This document shows, piece by piece, positions 4,853 to 5,226 of a DNA stretch of 5,226 nt (position 1 is the stretch's first letter; every line of letters starts with the position of its first letter). The notes under the pieces were generated by a model. That model made no database searches and had not been told where the DNA came from. It was given only the letters and a program-made list of their open reading frames with translations. Source of the DNA: Dethiobacter sp. (GTDB lineage: Bacteria > Bacillota > Dethiobacteria > DTU022); contig JAGXSR010000009.1 of assembly GCA_018333405.1 (NCBI GenBank), positions 1 to 5,226 of the forward strand, in the 5' to 3' direction. The position numbers and the translations under genes are program-made.

Positions 4853-5226
4853 ATGCTGCTGATGATCGACAATTACGATTCATTTACTTATATCCTGGTC
4901 CAGTATTTCCGAATGCTTGGAGTGGAGATGTCGGTATACCGCAATGACGCCATCACCGTGGACAAAATTGCGGAATTGGCGCCGGCAGCGATTGTTCTGT
5001 CACCCGGACCCGGGAGCCCCGGCGGCGCCGGGATCACCCTGCCGGTAATTGAGCATTTTGCCGGCAAGGTTCCGCTGCTCGGGGTTTGTCTGGGGCATCA
5101 GGCTATAGGGCAGGTTTTCGGCGGCCGGGTGGTGCGGGCGGCCCGTCTGATGCATGGAAAAACTTCTTTGATTCACCACGATCAAACGGGGCTGTTTACG
5201 GGGATGCCCCAGCCTTTTCGCGCCAC
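4853..5226 (+). CDS. pabA: Class I glutamine amidotransferase of PabA/TrpG type (5' part, runs off the window)
   Basis: 124 complete codons are present with no stop before the window ends; the full protein should be about 190 residues. It hydrolyses glutamine and passes ammonia to a chorismate-using partner, giving aminodeoxychorismate (folate) with PabB or anthranilate (tryptophan) with TrpE; many bacteria use one subunit for both. The N-terminus MLLMIDNYDSFTY is typical. The oxyanion-loop motif S-P-G-P-G-S-P spans 50-56, the nucleophile elbow G-V-C-L-G-H-Q spans 77-83 with catalytic Cys79, and M-H-G-K-T-S (100-105) is diagnostic of this family rather than CarA or GuaA. The catalytic His and Glu lie beyond the window. 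Residue 14 is Ile where the family usually has Asn (Y-N-L-V-Q-Y). Start is ATG 4853, nine bases after GGGGGG (4838-4843); ATG 4862 is possible but would lose the conserved N-terminal strand. PabA and TrpG cannot be separated here. Confidence 0.9.
   Translation, partial: MLLMIDNYDSFTYILVQYFRMLGVEMSVYRNDAITVDKIAELAPAAIVLSPGPGSPGGAGITLPVIEHFAGKVPLLGVCLGHQAIGQVFGGRVVRAARLMHGKTSLIHHDQTGLFTGMPQPFRA

Noticed and set aside
4738..4947. 69-codon plus-strand ORF across the terminator and the pabA/trpG start
   Set aside because: It overlaps the clearly recognisable amidotransferase in another frame, reads through the terminator hairpin, and lacks a ribosome binding site.

Overview
The window looks like chromosomal DNA of a Gram-positive, Clostridia-type bacterium. 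A Peptococcaceae/Desulfotomaculum-like lineage is my best guess, inferred from protein style only. The supporting signs are strong GGAGG-type ribosome binding sites, sigma-A-like promoters (TTGACT-18-TATAAT), a DUF3221 lipoprotein and a bPH_1 (YvbH-type) protein of kinds common in Firmicutes, and hairpin-plus-T terminators. I see no transposase, phage gene, CRISPR array, tRNA or rRNA.

Layout: (1) 1-484, a promoter, a short structured leader and a gene for a small DUF3221 lipoprotein (+). (2) 485-951, a separate strong promoter, a hairpin near the predicted mRNA 5' end and a GTG-started bacterial PH-domain gene (+). (3) 958-998, a long perfect hairpin shared as a convergent terminator by the PH gene and carB. 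(4) 1022-4231, complete carB (-), the large subunit of carbamoyl-phosphate synthase, with no carA beside it on its upstream side. (5) 4232-4852, a 621-base divergent intergenic region. Toward carB it holds a 33-codon ORF with a good ribosome binding site and an arginine-rich C-terminus. Toward the right it holds an extended -10 promoter and a roughly 230-base leader ending in an intrinsic terminator. (6) 4853 to the window end, the 5' part of a pabA/trpG-type glutamine amidotransferase gene (+).

The metabolic genes are carB (carbamoyl phosphate for arginine and pyrimidines) and the pabA/trpG homologue (ammonia donor for aminodeoxychorismate or anthranilate, hence folate or tryptophan). They are divergently transcribed and both appear to have long leaders. 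The most interesting material is in those leaders. The pabA/trpG leader contains five CCGG cores that can pair in competing ways, including a 9-of-10 pairing that would break the terminator, which is the arrangement expected of an attenuator. The short ORF ahead of carB carries six arginine codons in its last 18 and could be a leader peptide. Neither matches a riboswitch or T-box class that I can recognise. Both are inferences from sequence alone.
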